Assembly: GCA_013397845.1 (NCBI GenBank)
Contig: VZTG01001880.1
Coordinates: 1,325-65,324, forward strand
From: Melanocharis versteri
Lineage: Eukaryota; Chordata; Aves; Passeriformes; Melanocharitidae
Direction: 5' to 3'
DNA: 64,000 nt
This document shows, one piece after another, positions 62,301 to 64,000 of the stretch (position 1 is its first letter; each line of letters opens with the position of its first letter). The translations under genes were made by a program, and so were the position numbers. The notes beneath the pieces were generated by a model that saw only the letters and a program-made list of their open reading frames with translations, did no database searches and had not been told where the DNA came from.

Positions 62301-64000
62301 ATGGAATAGCAAATGGAACAATTTGGTACAAATTTGCAAGGGCAAACACTGGCATCACATAAGTCAGAAAAGCCTACTTGCACCCTGTTTTAGAGAAAGC
62401 CTTTCCACCAAACTGCATCTCAAAAAATGTGGTAATTTGAGACAAAGTCTCAGTCTTCTGTGGTCTACATCTTCCATTCTCATTGGTGAAATCTGTGTGT
62501 AGAAAGAAATACATAGGTTAGACAATAATTAGATTTGAAGTAGAAGCTCATATGGCAATCTCCTAAAGCCAAAGTTCAGAACAAAATTCCTGAGCGTGGA
62601 AGTAGATTATGCAATACTGAGGTCTGCAGGCTTAGTTTTTTTCAAAAACAAAAGACCACAAATTACAAGTTCCTGCTCCCAGTCCATGTGGTTTCCCTTT
62701 TTTCATCTTGGTCTCTCAGAAACAGAACACTGTGATTCATCTCTATGCAAAACCAGCAGGTTTTAAAAGATTCTAATATGCAAAATTAGTAAAACAGTGT
62801 TAACCTGGTTCTGAGACACATTTCTCAGCAATTTCTGGCTGCACCTACACTGTCACAGTATCCAGGACTGGGCTCTGGAGGCCACTTTCTCTACCACCAT
62901 ATTTTCCAGCTCTTCATTTCCCCTCCAGGGCACTCAGATACTGAGGAATGTAGTTTTGGAGGCTTAGCTATTCCCCATGTTGTCCACATGACCCATATGT
63001 TAGAGAGACCACTCCTGCCAGCTGCCAAGGGCTGCCAACACACATGCCATAAGGCTGCACAGCTTGGCCCTCACTATGTCGTGTCTCTCACCAGCACCTC
63101 CACCAACAGCATGTCTTCAGGAAACCAGCACAACCTGTAATAGCCTCATTTATAATGCTGGCACTCATTCAGATCCACAACTCACTTTCCTCCCGAAAGC
63201 AGCTTGGAGCCCCGAGATGTCGTCTTCAGTCATTGAAAAATGGAAACACTACTCACAGGTCCACGGTTTTCAAACTGTTCCCCAGAACAGCCTCAGGTGA
63301 GAGGCCTCAGCCTGAGTGCTCCTCTTGGGTTGCAGGTGGGCTGCAGACCAGCACCAGGTGGGAGGGATACAACTGGAACAGTCTGGAGCAAAGCCAAAGC
63401 AGCAATGACCACTGGCTGGGGAGGGTCATGGCCAGGGCATGGAGGATGGTGGCCATGTAGAATGTCCTGGGATGTGGGGGCAGGCATCCTGACCCTCAGC
63501 AGCTGACCCTGCCAGGAGGCAAGCAATTTGGAGGTCCCAACAAAGCAGCACTAGAAGATGACTGAGGGGCATAAGGTGGTTTAGGGTTGTTTCCTGATTT
63601 GCCTATGGTAGTAACATCCCTTGTAGTGCAGGGGTTTTTTTTCTAAACTAAAGGTATCAGAAATATATTTATCTGAGAAGGCTTGAAGGAAACAAAAAAT
63701 AGAAGTAATCCAGTTAGGGAGAAATAATATTTTTTGAAAAGTACAAAAAATATAAGGGAAAATGTTATGCAGTGCAAGGAGCATGAGACTATCATTTTTA
63801 AGAGATCACAAAATTGAAACTAATTTCTTAACTTCAATTTACTGGTTTCCACCACAGAAGTGGATTTAAGCTTAGCTTTAAAAAATGCTTTCTACAGCAT
63901 TCCCATGCTTCCTGGTTTGCCGAAGACCTTTTGTGAAAGATGCTTCTTTGATCAATTTGTCATACCTAGACATAAATGAATTTCACCACTTACTACCTTA
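59336..64000. other. Intergenic sequence, no gene seen
   Basis: No coding exon or RNA gene was supported. Composition is moderately GC-rich at 60.0-61.05 kb, which inflates open frames on both strands there, but CpG density is not island-like. An A15 run lies at 61075-61089. The rest is unremarkable unique sequence. Confidence 0.45.

Overview
The window looks like avian nuclear DNA. Several copies of the bird CR1 non-LTR retrotransposon are present, recognised by the tail that reads TCATAGAATCATAGAAT on the opposite strand and by a decayed reverse-transcriptase segment. Coding exons are short and separated by long AT-rich introns with GT/AG borders. There are no bacterial-style operons, and almost all open frames over 60 codons are chance frames.

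The one gene that can be read completely is a non-visual opsin on the plus strand, in six coding exons between 6037 and 34870. The exons join in frame with phases 1, 0, 1, 1, 0 and total 1197 bases, which is 398 residues plus a stop. The first exon is only 121 bases and was found by matching its donor and phase to the exon that completes TM1. The product has the retinal-binding lysine (K294), the TM3/ECL2 disulfide pair, a W-x-P motif in TM6 and NPxxY in TM7. It departs from standard opsins in several ways: Asp at the rhodopsin-113 position, Asp at 181, Glu at 188, and T-R-Y instead of D/E-R-Y. The TM6-TM7 segment is closest, from memory, to the Opn5 (neuropsin) group. The exact paralogue is unresolved.

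Layout: 1-1.3 kb holds a possible last exon of an unidentified gene. A CpG-rich island lies at about 2.13-2.62 kb. The opsin gene spans 6.0-34.9 kb, with its 3'UTR probably reaching about 36.6-36.8 kb and containing an antisense CR1 copy. From about 36.8 to 64 kb no gene could be supported. That stretch holds CR1 copies at 46.8-48.0 and 59.1-59.3 kb, a GA-rich tract at 56.7 kb, and a few segments dense in homeodomain, POU and E-box words that look like candidate enhancers. One undetermined base (n) lies at 47999.

The most interesting content is the opsin itself: its unusual counterion and G-protein-contact residues, a tail motif matching the beta-TrCP phosphodegron pattern, and a CR1 tail that ends about 20 bases before the exon-2 splice acceptor.
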